From contig JAAZOW010000220.1 in assembly GCA_012797575.1 (NCBI GenBank), forward strand, positions 1-5,527: DNA of 5,527 nucleotides, in the 5' to 3' direction. A program made the position numbers and the translations under genes. Below the pieces are notes generated by a model. It was not told where the DNA came from. It saw nothing but the letters and a program-made list of their open reading frames with translations, and ran no database searches. The DNA comes from Methanomicrobiales archaeon (GTDB taxonomy: Archaea > Halobacteriota > Methanomicrobia > Methanomicrobiales > Methanoculleaceae). How positions within the stretch are numbered: the first letter of the stretch is position 1; each line of letters opens with the position of its first letter. Positions 1 to 4,619 of this stretch are shown here, piece by piece.

Positions 1-14
1 ATTAAGTAACTTTG

Positions 15-36
15 TGATATATCTGCTGGTATATCA
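15..36. promoter_or_regulatory. Small AT-rich dyad upstream of first gene, possible promoter/operator
   Basis: A 7-bp inverted repeat (TGATATA, 8-base spacer, TATATCA) lies 24 to 45 bases upstream of the start codon at 60. The left arm, with the preceding TTTG, could serve as an archaeal TATA box, and the dyad could also bind a regulator or simply reflect AT-rich promoter DNA. The spacing allows a short 5' leader carrying the ribosome binding site. Only the base pattern supports this; no known operator was recognised. Confidence 0.3.
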
Positions 37-43
37 ACTGGTT

Positions 44-52
44 AGGAGGTGA
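44..52 (+). promoter_or_regulatory. Strong ribosome binding site
   Basis: AGGAGGTGA matches the 3' end of archaeal 16S rRNA almost perfectly and ends 7 bases before the ATG at 60. The ATG at 53 cannot be used because its frame stops after two codons, so this site fixes the start at 60. Confidence 0.8.
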
Positions 53-59
53 TGAACTG

Positions 60-293
60 ATGAAGATCTATGCACGAGAGCGTCAGAAGGTCGGTACCGG
101 CGTGAAACAGCCACGGTTCCGCGTTGTCGCCGTCGCTGAAGAGAAGGGTGACGAGAAGCACCTGAAGGTCGAAGGGGTCCACTTCAGGAAGGTCGAACTC
201 GAAGAGATCGCAAAGGACCTTGGGGCTGAGATCGTCTATCTCGAGGAGATGCCCGAAGAAGAACGGGGTGAGATGAAGAAGGAGGCGGCCTGA
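60..293 (+). CDS. Small charged conserved-looking protein of unknown function (77 aa)
   Basis: I do not recognise a named family. The 77-residue product is strongly charged, with alternating basic and acidic stretches. It opens with a basic segment (MKIYARERQKVG, residues 1-12) and a strand-like run FRVVAVAEE (20-28), continues with a helix-like stretch around 44-55 (KVELEEIAKDLGAEIVYL region), and ends in a very acidic then lysine-rich tail (62-77). There is no signal peptide, membrane segment or cysteine motif, so it is probably a soluble cytoplasmic alpha/beta protein. The alternation of short strands and a helix resembles small archaeal domain proteins, but this gives no function. The start is fixed by a near-perfect ribosome binding site 7 bases upstream. 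The gene ends inside a terminator-like hairpin, suggesting a monocistronic unit. That it is a real gene is well supported; its role is unknown. Confidence 0.85.
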   Translation: MKIYARERQKVGTGVKQPRFRVVAVAEEKGDEKHLKVEGVHFRKVELEEIAKDLGAEIVYLEEMPEEERGEMKKEAA

Positions 294-311
294 TCAGACC
301 GCCCCTCTTTT
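284..311 (+). terminator. Hairpin plus T-rich tail overlapping the stop codon
   Basis: A 20-base near-palindrome (GGCGG, mismatch, CTGATCAG, mismatch, CCGCC) at 284-303 is followed by CCTCTTTT. The TGA stop of the 60-293 gene (291-293) lies in the centre of the palindrome. The GC-rich stem followed by a short T run fits an intrinsic-type terminator, and archaeal RNA polymerase responds mainly to the T-rich part. It would separate the first gene from the one at 344. Confidence 0.5.
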
Positions 312-343
312 CCCATGCAAGGTATCAGTACTTCTACGATCAG

Positions 344-697
344 ATGTCCAACCATGACCATGACGATATAATCGATGCAGCCATCCGGATCCTCCTCGAA
401 GTGGACCGGCAGATGACCATCAGCTTTTCTCCCGGCGGCGTCTCCATACGTTTCCCCACGACCCGAAGGCTCGCCGAATACCTCGGTATCCCCCACTACT
501 ACGTCCTGCCCCAGTTCGGCGCGATGGAGCGGGACGGACTGATCACCCGCATCGAACGGGTCGGTATATCGACCACGACGGCAGGGACCGAGCAGATCCT
601 CAAACTCATGGCAGAGCGTTACCGGGAGCGCGCAGAGGAGATCCTGGGTGAGGAGATCTTCCAGGCGCTACAGGCACGCGCGGACGACAAGGGATAG
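344..697 (+). CDS. Winged-helix-like protein, probable DNA-binding regulator (117 aa)
   Basis: The 117-residue soluble protein has a helix-turn-helix-like segment at about residues 39-69: TTRRLAEYLGIPHYYVLPQF followed by a helix ending MERDGLITR. A wing-like strand pair follows (around 70-80, IERVGISTTTAG), then a charged C-terminal helix (84-112). The order of helices and the ERDGLI turn resemble MarR/ArsR-like winged-helix domains. The N-terminus (MSNHDHDD) is rich in His and Asp and could bind metal, though no defined site is visible. I do not recognise a specific family. No Shine-Dalgarno lies upstream of the ATG at 344 and the earlier ATG at 315 is out of frame, so translation may be leaderless or use a weak site. 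It starts about 50 bases after the previous stop, beyond a putative terminator. Possible targets, including the flanking genes, are speculation. A structural rather than DNA-binding role cannot be excluded. Confidence 0.75.
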   Translation: MSNHDHDDIIDAAIRILLEVDRQMTISFSPGGVSIRFPTTRRLAEYLGIPHYYVLPQFGAMERDGLITRIERVGISTTTAGTEQILKLMAERYRERAEEILGEEIFQALQARADDKG

Positions 698-909
698 GCG
701 TGCAGGGGGGATCGGTGCCGCCACACAAGGGTGTTCGCCTGCCCGGAAGCGTCCGCGAATAGAGTGAGAACCCCGGATCATCTTCATTCGGTGTGCCCAT
801 GACCTCTCCAGGTATCATGTGGCCTTTCCATGGACCGGGCCGATGGTGGAGACCTCCTCCCCTTCAACCCCACACGTTAACTCCCTCACCGGCCAACCAT
901 TCTCCTACA
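698..909. other. Intergenic region without a supported gene
   Basis: About 210 bases separate the winged-helix protein from the first channel gene. An open frame from 793 runs into the channel, but its first 39 residues are proline-rich, low in complexity and absent from the paralogue, so I treat it as non-coding. A weak hairpin (CGGA-AGCG-TCCG at 744-755 inside TTCG/CGAA at 734-759) has no T run. A possible promoter element is listed separately near 877. Confidence 0.6.
871..881 (+). promoter_or_regulatory. Possible TATA-like element of first MscS gene (leaderless start)
   Basis: CACACGTTAAC places TTAA about 30 bases before the ATG at 910. No Shine-Dalgarno lies between them; the bases before the ATG are pyrimidine-rich. 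The second channel gene has a similar TTAAC at a similar distance (1804-1808), which suggests both use a leaderless transcript with the TATA box just upstream. The element is short, so support is weak. Confidence 0.25.
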
Positions 910-1794
910 ATGCAGGCAAGCGATCCCCTCCTCATCGGCGCGGTATCCCTCGATACGTTCCTTGTGTTCCTCTTCACCCTCCTCGCGTTTCTCTTCCTCG
1001 GAAACCTGATCTACATGCTCCTCCGGCGGGTGCTCGACGGTCGGATCTCGCCGGGGACCGCCAAGTGGGCGGCAGCCATCCTGCAGTACGTCGTCATCAT
1101 CGGTGGGATCTACGGGAGCGCCCGCCACCTCCTCGCCTTCGACCTGAAGGCTGTCGCCACGTCGCTCGGGATCCTCGGTATCGTCGTAGCCGCCTCATCG
1201 AGCCAGGTCATCCAGAACATCCTTGCCGGCATCCTGATCACGATCAACCGCCCGGTCCACCTCGAGGAATGGATAATCGTCGGAGAGAGACCGACGACGG
1301 GGCTCTGCAAGGTGCGCGATATATCCTTCACGACGACGATCCTCCAGGGGCTTGACGGCGGTCTCATCCTCATGCCGAACTCGAGCATCATATCATCAAA
1401 GGTCGTCAACTACTCACGAGGCGGGCTCCTGGAGATCCAGGTCTCGCTCTCGGTCCCGGTCGCGACAGATCTCCTGCGGGTGCGCGAGATAGCGCTCACG
1501 GTGGCGCGGGACGATCCCCTGATCCTCCCAAACATCGGTCCGGCAGGCCAGACCAGGGCACAGGGACTCTTCGACCTCCCCTACATCAGACGCCTCCGCG
1601 CTGACCGCCCCGCCCTTACGCAGTTCGAGCCCACCGTCTTCATATCGTCGGTCAGCGATGGCTGGATCAAGCTGACGATGCGGGCCTGGATCACCAAGAT
1701 CCCCCGAAAAGACGAGATCGCCTCCCGGTACCTGAGAGAGATCCTCAGATGCCTGCAGGCCGAGGAGATCCCGGTCAGGGCCGAGATCTCGTGA
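910..1794 (+). CDS. MscS-family mechanosensitive channel, copy 1 (294 aa)
   Basis: Probable small-conductance mechanosensitive ion channel in the cytoplasmic membrane, opening under membrane tension to release solutes during osmotic downshock. Three membrane segments are visible: about residues 13-38, 52-77 and 81-112. The third, followed by N-R-P, corresponds to the pore helix TM3 of E. coli MscS; Asn103 and A106-G107 match the conserved N and AG of the TM3 kink region. The beta domain follows with the family hallmark GGLILMPNSSIISSKVVNYSR (150-170), split here between the PN and the NYS motifs, and a C-terminal alpha/beta domain runs to residue 294. The start at 910 aligns exactly with the start of the downstream paralogue. 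An upstream in-frame ATG at 793 would add 39 low-complexity residues before the first helix. By alignment, the position equivalent to MscS Gln112 is Ser98, Gly113 is Gln99, and the pore-sealing Leu105/Leu109 correspond to Ile91/Ala95. No ribosome binding site is visible. The family call is secure; gating and selectivity are not known. Confidence 0.9.
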   Translation: MQASDPLLIGAVSLDTFLVFLFTLLAFLFLGNLIYMLLRRVLDGRISPGTAKWAAAILQYVVIIGGIYGSARHLLAFDLKAVATSLGILGIVVAASSSQVIQNILAGILITINRPVHLEEWIIVGERPTTGLCKVRDISFTTTILQGLDGGLILMPNSSIISSKVVNYSRGGLLEIQVSLSVPVATDLLRVREIALTVARDDPLILPNIGPAGQTRAQGLFDLPYIRRLRADRPALTQFEPTVFISSVSDGWIKLTMRAWITKIPRKDEIASRYLREILRCLQAEEIPVRAEIS

Positions 1795-1795
1795 C

Positions 1796-1808
1796 GAAAG
1801 GACTTAAC
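1796..1808 (+). promoter_or_regulatory. Possible BRE/TATA promoter of second MscS gene
   Basis: CGAAAGGACTTAAC lies in the 39-base gap between the two channel genes. A purine-rich BRE-like part (CGAAAGG) precedes CTTAAC, whose TTAA ends 27 bases before the ATG at 1834. The bases before that ATG are pyrimidine-rich (CATCTTTCTATAC) with no Shine-Dalgarno, so a leaderless transcript starting at or near the ATG is the simplest reading. It would let copy 2 and the transporter be expressed separately from copy 1. Confidence 0.35.
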
Positions 1809-1833
1809 CTCCTCCCCGCTCATCTTTCTATAC

Positions 1834-2787
1834 ATGCCGGAGAGTGTCTCGGTCCCTGCCACCGGGGTCGCCCTTGATGCGGTTCTTGCGTTCCTCGTTG
1901 CATTCATAGGGTTCCTCTTCATCGGTAACCTCGCCTACCTTCTCCTCCGAAGGGTGCTTGGTGGGCGGGTCTCGCACGGGACTGCCAAGTGGGCGGCGAC
2001 CATCCTGCAGTACGGTATCACCATCAGCGGTATCTACGCAAGCGCCCACTACCTCCTCGCCTTCGACCTGACGGCCTTTGTTGCCTCGCTTGGGATCCTC
2101 GGTATCGTCATAGCGTTCTCTTCACGCCAGATCATCCAGAACGTCATCGCAGGCGTCCTGATCACGATCAACCGACCGGTCCAGCTCGAGGAGTGGGTGA
2201 TCGTCAGTGGAAGGCCGGAGACAGGGCTCTCCAGGGTGCGGGATATCTCTCTCACGACGACGATCCTCCAGGGGCTCGATGGAGGTCTCGTCCTCACACC
2301 GAACTCGAGCATCATATCATCAAAGGTCATCAACTACTCCCGGGCCGGGCTTCTCGAGGTCTCGATCCCGCTCGCTGTCCCGGTCACAGCGGATCTCACA
2401 CGGGTGCAGGAGATCGTCCATCAAGCCGCGCACGACCATCCTCTGATCCTCCCCCACGTCGAGCCGTCTGAACGATCAGCCATCCAGAATCTCTTTGATC
2501 TTCCCTACATCGGACGCCTCGCGTCCGATCTCCCCCACCCTACCCTTGCTCTGTTCGAGCCGAAGATGCAGGTCTCGTCGATCAAGGAAGACTGGATCCG
2601 GTTGACGGTGCGGGTCTGGATCCGGCAGATCCCAAGGAAGGATGCGATCGTCTCTGAGTACCTCGAGAGCATCATCGAGAGTCTGAAAGCAGAAGATCTC
2701 CTCGATAAGAAGGCCCCGGAAGGAGAACCCGCTCCAGAGCCTCTGGCGTGCCCCATCCCGAACATCCAAAAGGAGGTGGAGACATAG
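1834..2787 (+). CDS. MscS-family mechanosensitive channel, copy 2 (317 aa)
   Basis: Paralogue of the preceding gene with the same layout: three membrane segments (about 13-38, 52-77, 81-112), a beta domain with the PNSSIISSKVINYSR motif (156-170), and a C-terminal alpha/beta domain to about residue 290. An extra hydrophilic, proline- and glutamate-rich tail (about 291-317, KKAPEGEPAPEPLACP) is absent from copy 1. In the pore helix the residue aligned with E. coli MscS Gln112 is Arg98 (Ser98 in copy 1), and the residue aligned with the pore-seal Leu109 is Phe95 (Ala95 in copy 1). A buried or pore-facing Arg is unusual and could alter ion preference or gating; this is inference from alignment by eye. 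The likely start ATG has no ribosome binding site and lies behind a promoter-like element. The 3' end carries the ribosome binding site of the next gene and stops 5 bases before it, so channel and transporter are probably translated from one message. Confidence 0.9.
   Translation: MPESVSVPATGVALDAVLAFLVAFIGFLFIGNLAYLLLRRVLGGRVSHGTAKWAATILQYGITISGIYASAHYLLAFDLTAFVASLGILGIVIAFSSRQIIQNVIAGVLITINRPVQLEEWVIVSGRPETGLSRVRDISLTTTILQGLDGGLVLTPNSSIISSKVINYSRAGLLEVSIPLAVPVTADLTRVQEIVHQAAHDHPLILPHVEPSERSAIQNLFDLPYIGRLASDLPHPTLALFEPKMQVSSIKEDWIRLTVRVWIRQIPRKDAIVSEYLESIIESLKAEDLLDKKAPEGEPAPEPLACPIPNIQKEVET
2771..2778 (+). promoter_or_regulatory. Ribosome binding site that supports the transporter start
   Basis: AGGAGGTG lies inside the last codons of the second channel gene, 14 bases before the ATG at 2793. 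The spacing is longer than usual, but no better start lies nearer in frame. The other in-frame ATG (2748) is upstream of this site and has no Shine-Dalgarno of its own, which favours 2793. Confidence 0.55.
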
Positions 2788-2792
2788 AACCG

Positions 2793-3944
2793 ATGGGAGC
2801 TACCGTGGAGAGAGACGGCGCCGATGAGAGAGGCATCAGGTTTACCCTCGAAGAGGTCGCCGGATCCGTCGGTGACTTCGGCACCATATTTCCCATCATG
2901 CTCGGCGTCGCCATCGTCTGCCCGGACGTGAACATCAGCCATTTCTTCCTCTTCCTTGCTGCCTGGTTCATCATCGCCGGGCTTTACTACCGTCTTCCTA
3001 TCCCCATCGAGCCTATGAAGGCAATTGGTGCGGTAGTCATCGCTGGAGGCCTCTCGGGGGGCGAGATCGTGGCCTCAGGCATCGTCGTCGGCGCTATATT
3101 CTTCATCATCGGCCTTGTCGGCGGTATGTCCTGGATAGGGGACCGGATCCCGCGAAGCGTCATCCGAGGCGTCCAGGCAGGGCTCGCACTCCTCCTCCTC
3201 AAGACGTCGCTTGGCTATATATCCCAGGATCTCTACTTCGCAGCCTTCTCTATCGGGATCATCGTTGTATTCTTCATAGCGTCACAGCGCACAAGGGTAC
3301 CGGACATCTCCGCGCTTCTGGTTCTCGCAATCGGGCTCGGTGTGGGGATCGCCACCCAGGGGATGCCACCGTTCCGCCTGATCCCCATCCCAACTCTTAT
3401 AATCCCCGCATCGACAGATTTCATAGCAGGTACATGGGATCTTGCTCTCCCGCAGATCCCCCTCACGCTCGCAAACGCCATCCTCGCGACATCACTCCTC
3501 ACCTACGACTTCTTCCCGAAGAACGGAGTGAACCCTGACCGGCTCTCCCTGACCCTCGGTACTATGAACCTCGTATCAACGCCGCTCGGGGGGTTTCCGA
3601 TGTGCCACGGCGCAGGCGGACTCGCTGCCATGTACCGGTTCGGTGCGAGGACCGGCGGAGCAAATATCATCGCTGGAATCATCGTCTTGCTATTCGCTGT
3701 CGCCTTTGCCCCGCCGGAGGTGCTGACCCTCATACCGCTCGGGGTCTTTGGTGCACTCCTGGTCTTTGTTGCGCTGGAACTGGGGAAGCATAGCGCAAAG
3801 ACCGAGTCATACCTGGTCACGGGAGTCATCGCCGTCCTAACCCTCGCAGTCGGCATCACCGCTGCGTTCATCGTAGGTATGATCCTCGCCTACGCCCAGG
3901 AGCGCTGGAGGAAGAAGCCGCAGTCCGGAGTTGCTGGTCAATAA
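2793..3944 (+). CDS. MOT1/SulP-like molybdate (or sulfate) transporter (383 aa)
   Basis: Polytopic membrane carrier of the MOT1 family (putative sulfate/molybdate transporter, related to SulP), expected to import molybdate or a similar oxyanion. About ten hydrophobic segments cover residues ~20-370 after a short charged N-terminus. The family hallmarks are present: a first segment with FTLEEVAGSVGDFGT (about 17-31), the PIEPMKAIGAV motif (71-81, where plant and bacterial MOT1 usually have P-x-Q-P-M-K-A), and the second motif TPLGGFPMCHGAGGLAAMYR split around 263-282, followed by FGARTGG (283-289). These two motifs are thought to build the oxyanion site. The length is typical for prokaryotic MOT1. 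The start at 2793 has a ribosome binding site; an alternative at 2748 would add 15 residues and overlap the channel gene. It directly follows the second MscS gene, and a WtpC/ModC-type ATPase lies 0.9 kb downstream on the other strand, which supports molybdate or tungstate over sulfate. Substrate is inferred, not shown. Confidence 0.88.
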   Translation: MGATVERDGADERGIRFTLEEVAGSVGDFGTIFPIMLGVAIVCPDVNISHFFLFLAAWFIIAGLYYRLPIPIEPMKAIGAVVIAGGLSGGEIVASGIVVGAIFFIIGLVGGMSWIGDRIPRSVIRGVQAGLALLLLKTSLGYISQDLYFAAFSIGIIVVFFIASQRTRVPDISALLVLAIGLGVGIATQGMPPFRLIPIPTLIIPASTDFIAGTWDLALPQIPLTLANAILATSLLTYDFFPKNGVNPDRLSLTLGTMNLVSTPLGGFPMCHGAGGLAAMYRFGARTGGANIIAGIIVLLFAVAFAPPEVLTLIPLGVFGALLVFVALELGKHSAKTESYLVTGVIAVLTLAVGITAAFIVGMILAYAQERWRKKPQSGVAGQ

Positions 3945-4163
3945 CCAATCACCGTCTTTCAGGCCGGGGAGGAATGCCTCCACGCTGCCCCACACACTGC
4001 TCTTTGGGCGATAGGTACACTCCGCTACCGATGAAAACCATTAATGTTCATGCAGTCCAGATTGAATCTAACCTGGATTACATCAATATCCAATAATTTG
4101 CATAACCCTAACCCAGATTGTCCCGGATCTATGGAAGAATGATCAGGTAGAAGCCGAAGGCAT
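3945..4163. other. Intergenic region, AT-rich promoter-like stretch upstream of hsdM remnant
   Basis: No gene is visible here. A small hairpin GGAGG-AATG-CCTCC at 3968-3981, shortly after the transporter stop, might help termination but lacks a T run. From about 4031 the base composition turns AT-rich: GAAAACCATTAATG (4033-4046) includes the palindrome CATTAATG and could be a BRE/TATA pair, and AATAATTTGCATAA (4092-4105) is a second candidate. CCAGATTG occurs twice (4057-4064, 4113-4120). This is probably the surviving promoter region of the deleted restriction-modification locus. Confidence 0.45.
4056..4077. promoter_or_regulatory. Imperfect dyad, possible operator
   Basis: TCCAGATT, a 6-base spacer and AACCTGGA form an 8+8 inverted repeat with one mismatch. 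It lies about 25 bases downstream of a TATA-like ATTAAT, so it would sit at or near a transcription start and could be bound by a repressor. No known operator family was recognised. Confidence 0.3.
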
Positions 4164-4173
4164 AAGGAGGAGA
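4164..4173 (+). promoter_or_regulatory. Intact ribosome binding site of the broken hsdM
   Basis: AAGGAGGAGA lies with a 5-base gap between GGAGG and the ATG at 4176. It is still well formed although the gene behind it is destroyed, which suggests recent decay and that a short peptide of 17 residues could still be made. Confidence 0.7.
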
Positions 4174-4175
4174 TA

Positions 4176-4310
4176 ATGGCAATCAAGAAATCTGAACTCT
4201 ATAGCTCGCTCTGGAGCAGCTGCGATTGAGCTCCGGGGGGGCATGGATGCTTCACAGTACAGGGACTACATCCTCACGCTACTGTTCGTGAAGTACGTCT
4301 CCGACAAGTA
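4176..4310 (+). pseudogene. hsdM: N-terminal remnant of type I restriction-modification methyltransferase HsdM
   Basis: From the ATG at 4176 the frame reads MAIKKSELYSSLWSSCD and then meets a TGA at 4227. Dropping one T at 4226-4227 restores ELRGGMDASQYRDYILTLL followed by FVKYVSDK to 4308. Together this is the characteristic start of HsdM proteins (the N-terminal helical domain, where LWxxxDxLRGxMDxxxYKDYxLxLLFxKxxSD is typical). An intact HsdM has roughly 500 residues or more and forms the modification subunit with HsdS; here about 45 codons remain and all AdoMet-binding and catalytic motifs (including NPPF/Y) are gone. After AAGTA at 4306-4310, where HsdM would read K-Y, the sequence switches abruptly to an unrelated fragment. 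The ribosome binding site and a promoter-like region upstream are intact. Two lesions are thus visible: a +1 frameshift and a 3' truncation. The assignment rests on recognising the family start by eye and is quite strong. Confidence 0.85.
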
Positions 4311-4417
4311 ATACCGACCGGTTCAGGGAACTGATGGACCAGTTCATGCCGCAGTGGCGACACCACCGGGATCTGCTCAACCAGGCACCGCTCAGCCACG
4401 AGACCTGGCTATACTGA
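4311..4417 (+). pseudogene. C-terminal remnant of YgjP/DUF45-type (M48-like) metallopeptidase
   Basis: Starting abruptly after the hsdM fragment, a frame encodes TDRFRELMDQFMPQWRHHRD then LLNQAPLSHETWLY and a TGA at 4415-4417. This resembles the C-terminal end of YgjP/SprT-like zinc metallopeptidases (DUF45), which typically finish with a helix of the form FW-x-L-hydrophobic-x3-MP-x-W-x3-R and often end in a HExWxY-like tail when encoded beside type I restriction-modification genes. The catalytic HExxH and the rest of the protein, expected upstream, are missing. There is no start codon or ribosome binding site for this fragment. In many prokaryotes this peptidase gene is the last gene of an hsdM-hsdS-hsdR cluster, so its tail next to an hsdM head, on the same strand and in the right order, fits one large internal deletion. 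The family call is by memory of the motif and less certain than the HsdM call. Confidence 0.65.
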
Positions 4418-4605
4418 GATGCCATCCGGGAACCCCCGGCAGATCAGATCACGCTTCTTCTGCCCAAAAGCTCCAGAGGCAACGCAGGGGAATGCAAACC
4501 CGCAAAACCCCCTTTGAGGCCGGACTCCCCATCCAGCGCTGGACGGGGGAATCACAGACCCAAAACCCCGGCCCGAAGATTCATGGTCCTGCCGGGAGAG
4601 ATAGA
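4418..4605. other. GC-rich spacer with inverted and direct repeats, no gene
   Basis: No frame here looks coding. It holds a hairpin CCGGG-AACC-CCCGG at 4426-4439 just behind the peptidase stop, possibly the old terminator of the lost operon. It also holds a larger palindrome at 4527-4548 and an imperfect direct repeat of about 25 bases (4487-4511 and 4546-4569), each copy running GGGGAAT ... ACCC ... AAAACCCC. Function is unknown; the leader or promoter of the SemiSWEET gene must also lie here, but no clear TATA box is seen. Confidence 0.4.
4527..4548. repeat. Long GC palindrome
   Basis: A perfect 12-base palindrome TCCAGCGCTGGA (4532-4543) is extended, after one mismatch, by CCCC and GGGG arms, giving a 22-base inverted repeat with no loop. 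It could form a cruciform, a regulator site or, transcribed, a stable hairpin upstream of the SemiSWEET gene. There is no T run, so a terminator is less likely. Confidence 0.6.
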
Positions 4606-4619
4606 GTGGAGAATCGCCC

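Larger units (their letters stand above)
910..2787 (+). repeat. Tandem gene duplication of the MscS channel
   Basis: The genes at 910-1794 and 1834-2787 are homologous from their first codon and can be aligned with an offset of 924 bases over most of their length, with almost no gaps until about residue 210. Two blocks are identical at the DNA level: 24 bases (1329-1352 equals 2253-2276) and 30 bases (1375-1404 equals 2299-2328), the latter encoding the PNSSIISSKV motif. The proteins share well over half their residues between about 30 and 170 and diverge more at both ends. Confidence 0.9.

Noticed and set aside
734..759. Hairpin after the winged-helix gene as a terminator
   Set aside because: The stem is short with a large bulge and no T run follows directly; too weak to list.
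793..909. In-frame N-terminal extension of the first MscS channel from ATG 793
   Set aside because: The 39 extra residues are proline-rich, have no counterpart in the paralogue and have no ribosome binding site; the ATG at 910 aligns exactly with the paralogue start.
819..1355. Long open frame overlapping the first channel gene (and its counterpart at 1989-2471)
   Set aside because: Arg/Pro/His-rich translations in a second frame of strongly codon-biased GC-rich genes; they are shadows of the channel frames and their mutual similarity follows from the duplication.
2748..2792. Upstream start for the MOT1-like transporter
   Set aside because: It has no Shine-Dalgarno, overlaps the channel gene by 40 bases and adds residues outside the family; ATG 2793 lies behind AGGAGGTG.
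3503..3871. Open frames on the minus strand within the transporter gene (also 2987-3202, 3233-3502)
   Set aside because: Low-complexity translations without ribosome binding sites, opposite a clearly coding membrane protein.
4176..4417. A new fused small gene made of the hsdM and peptidase pieces
   Set aside because: The two pieces are in different frames, with stops at 4227 and 4309 on the hsdM side; no single product can be made from both.
4487..4569. CRISPR-like array
   Set aside because: Only two imperfect copies with one spacer and no cas genes in view.
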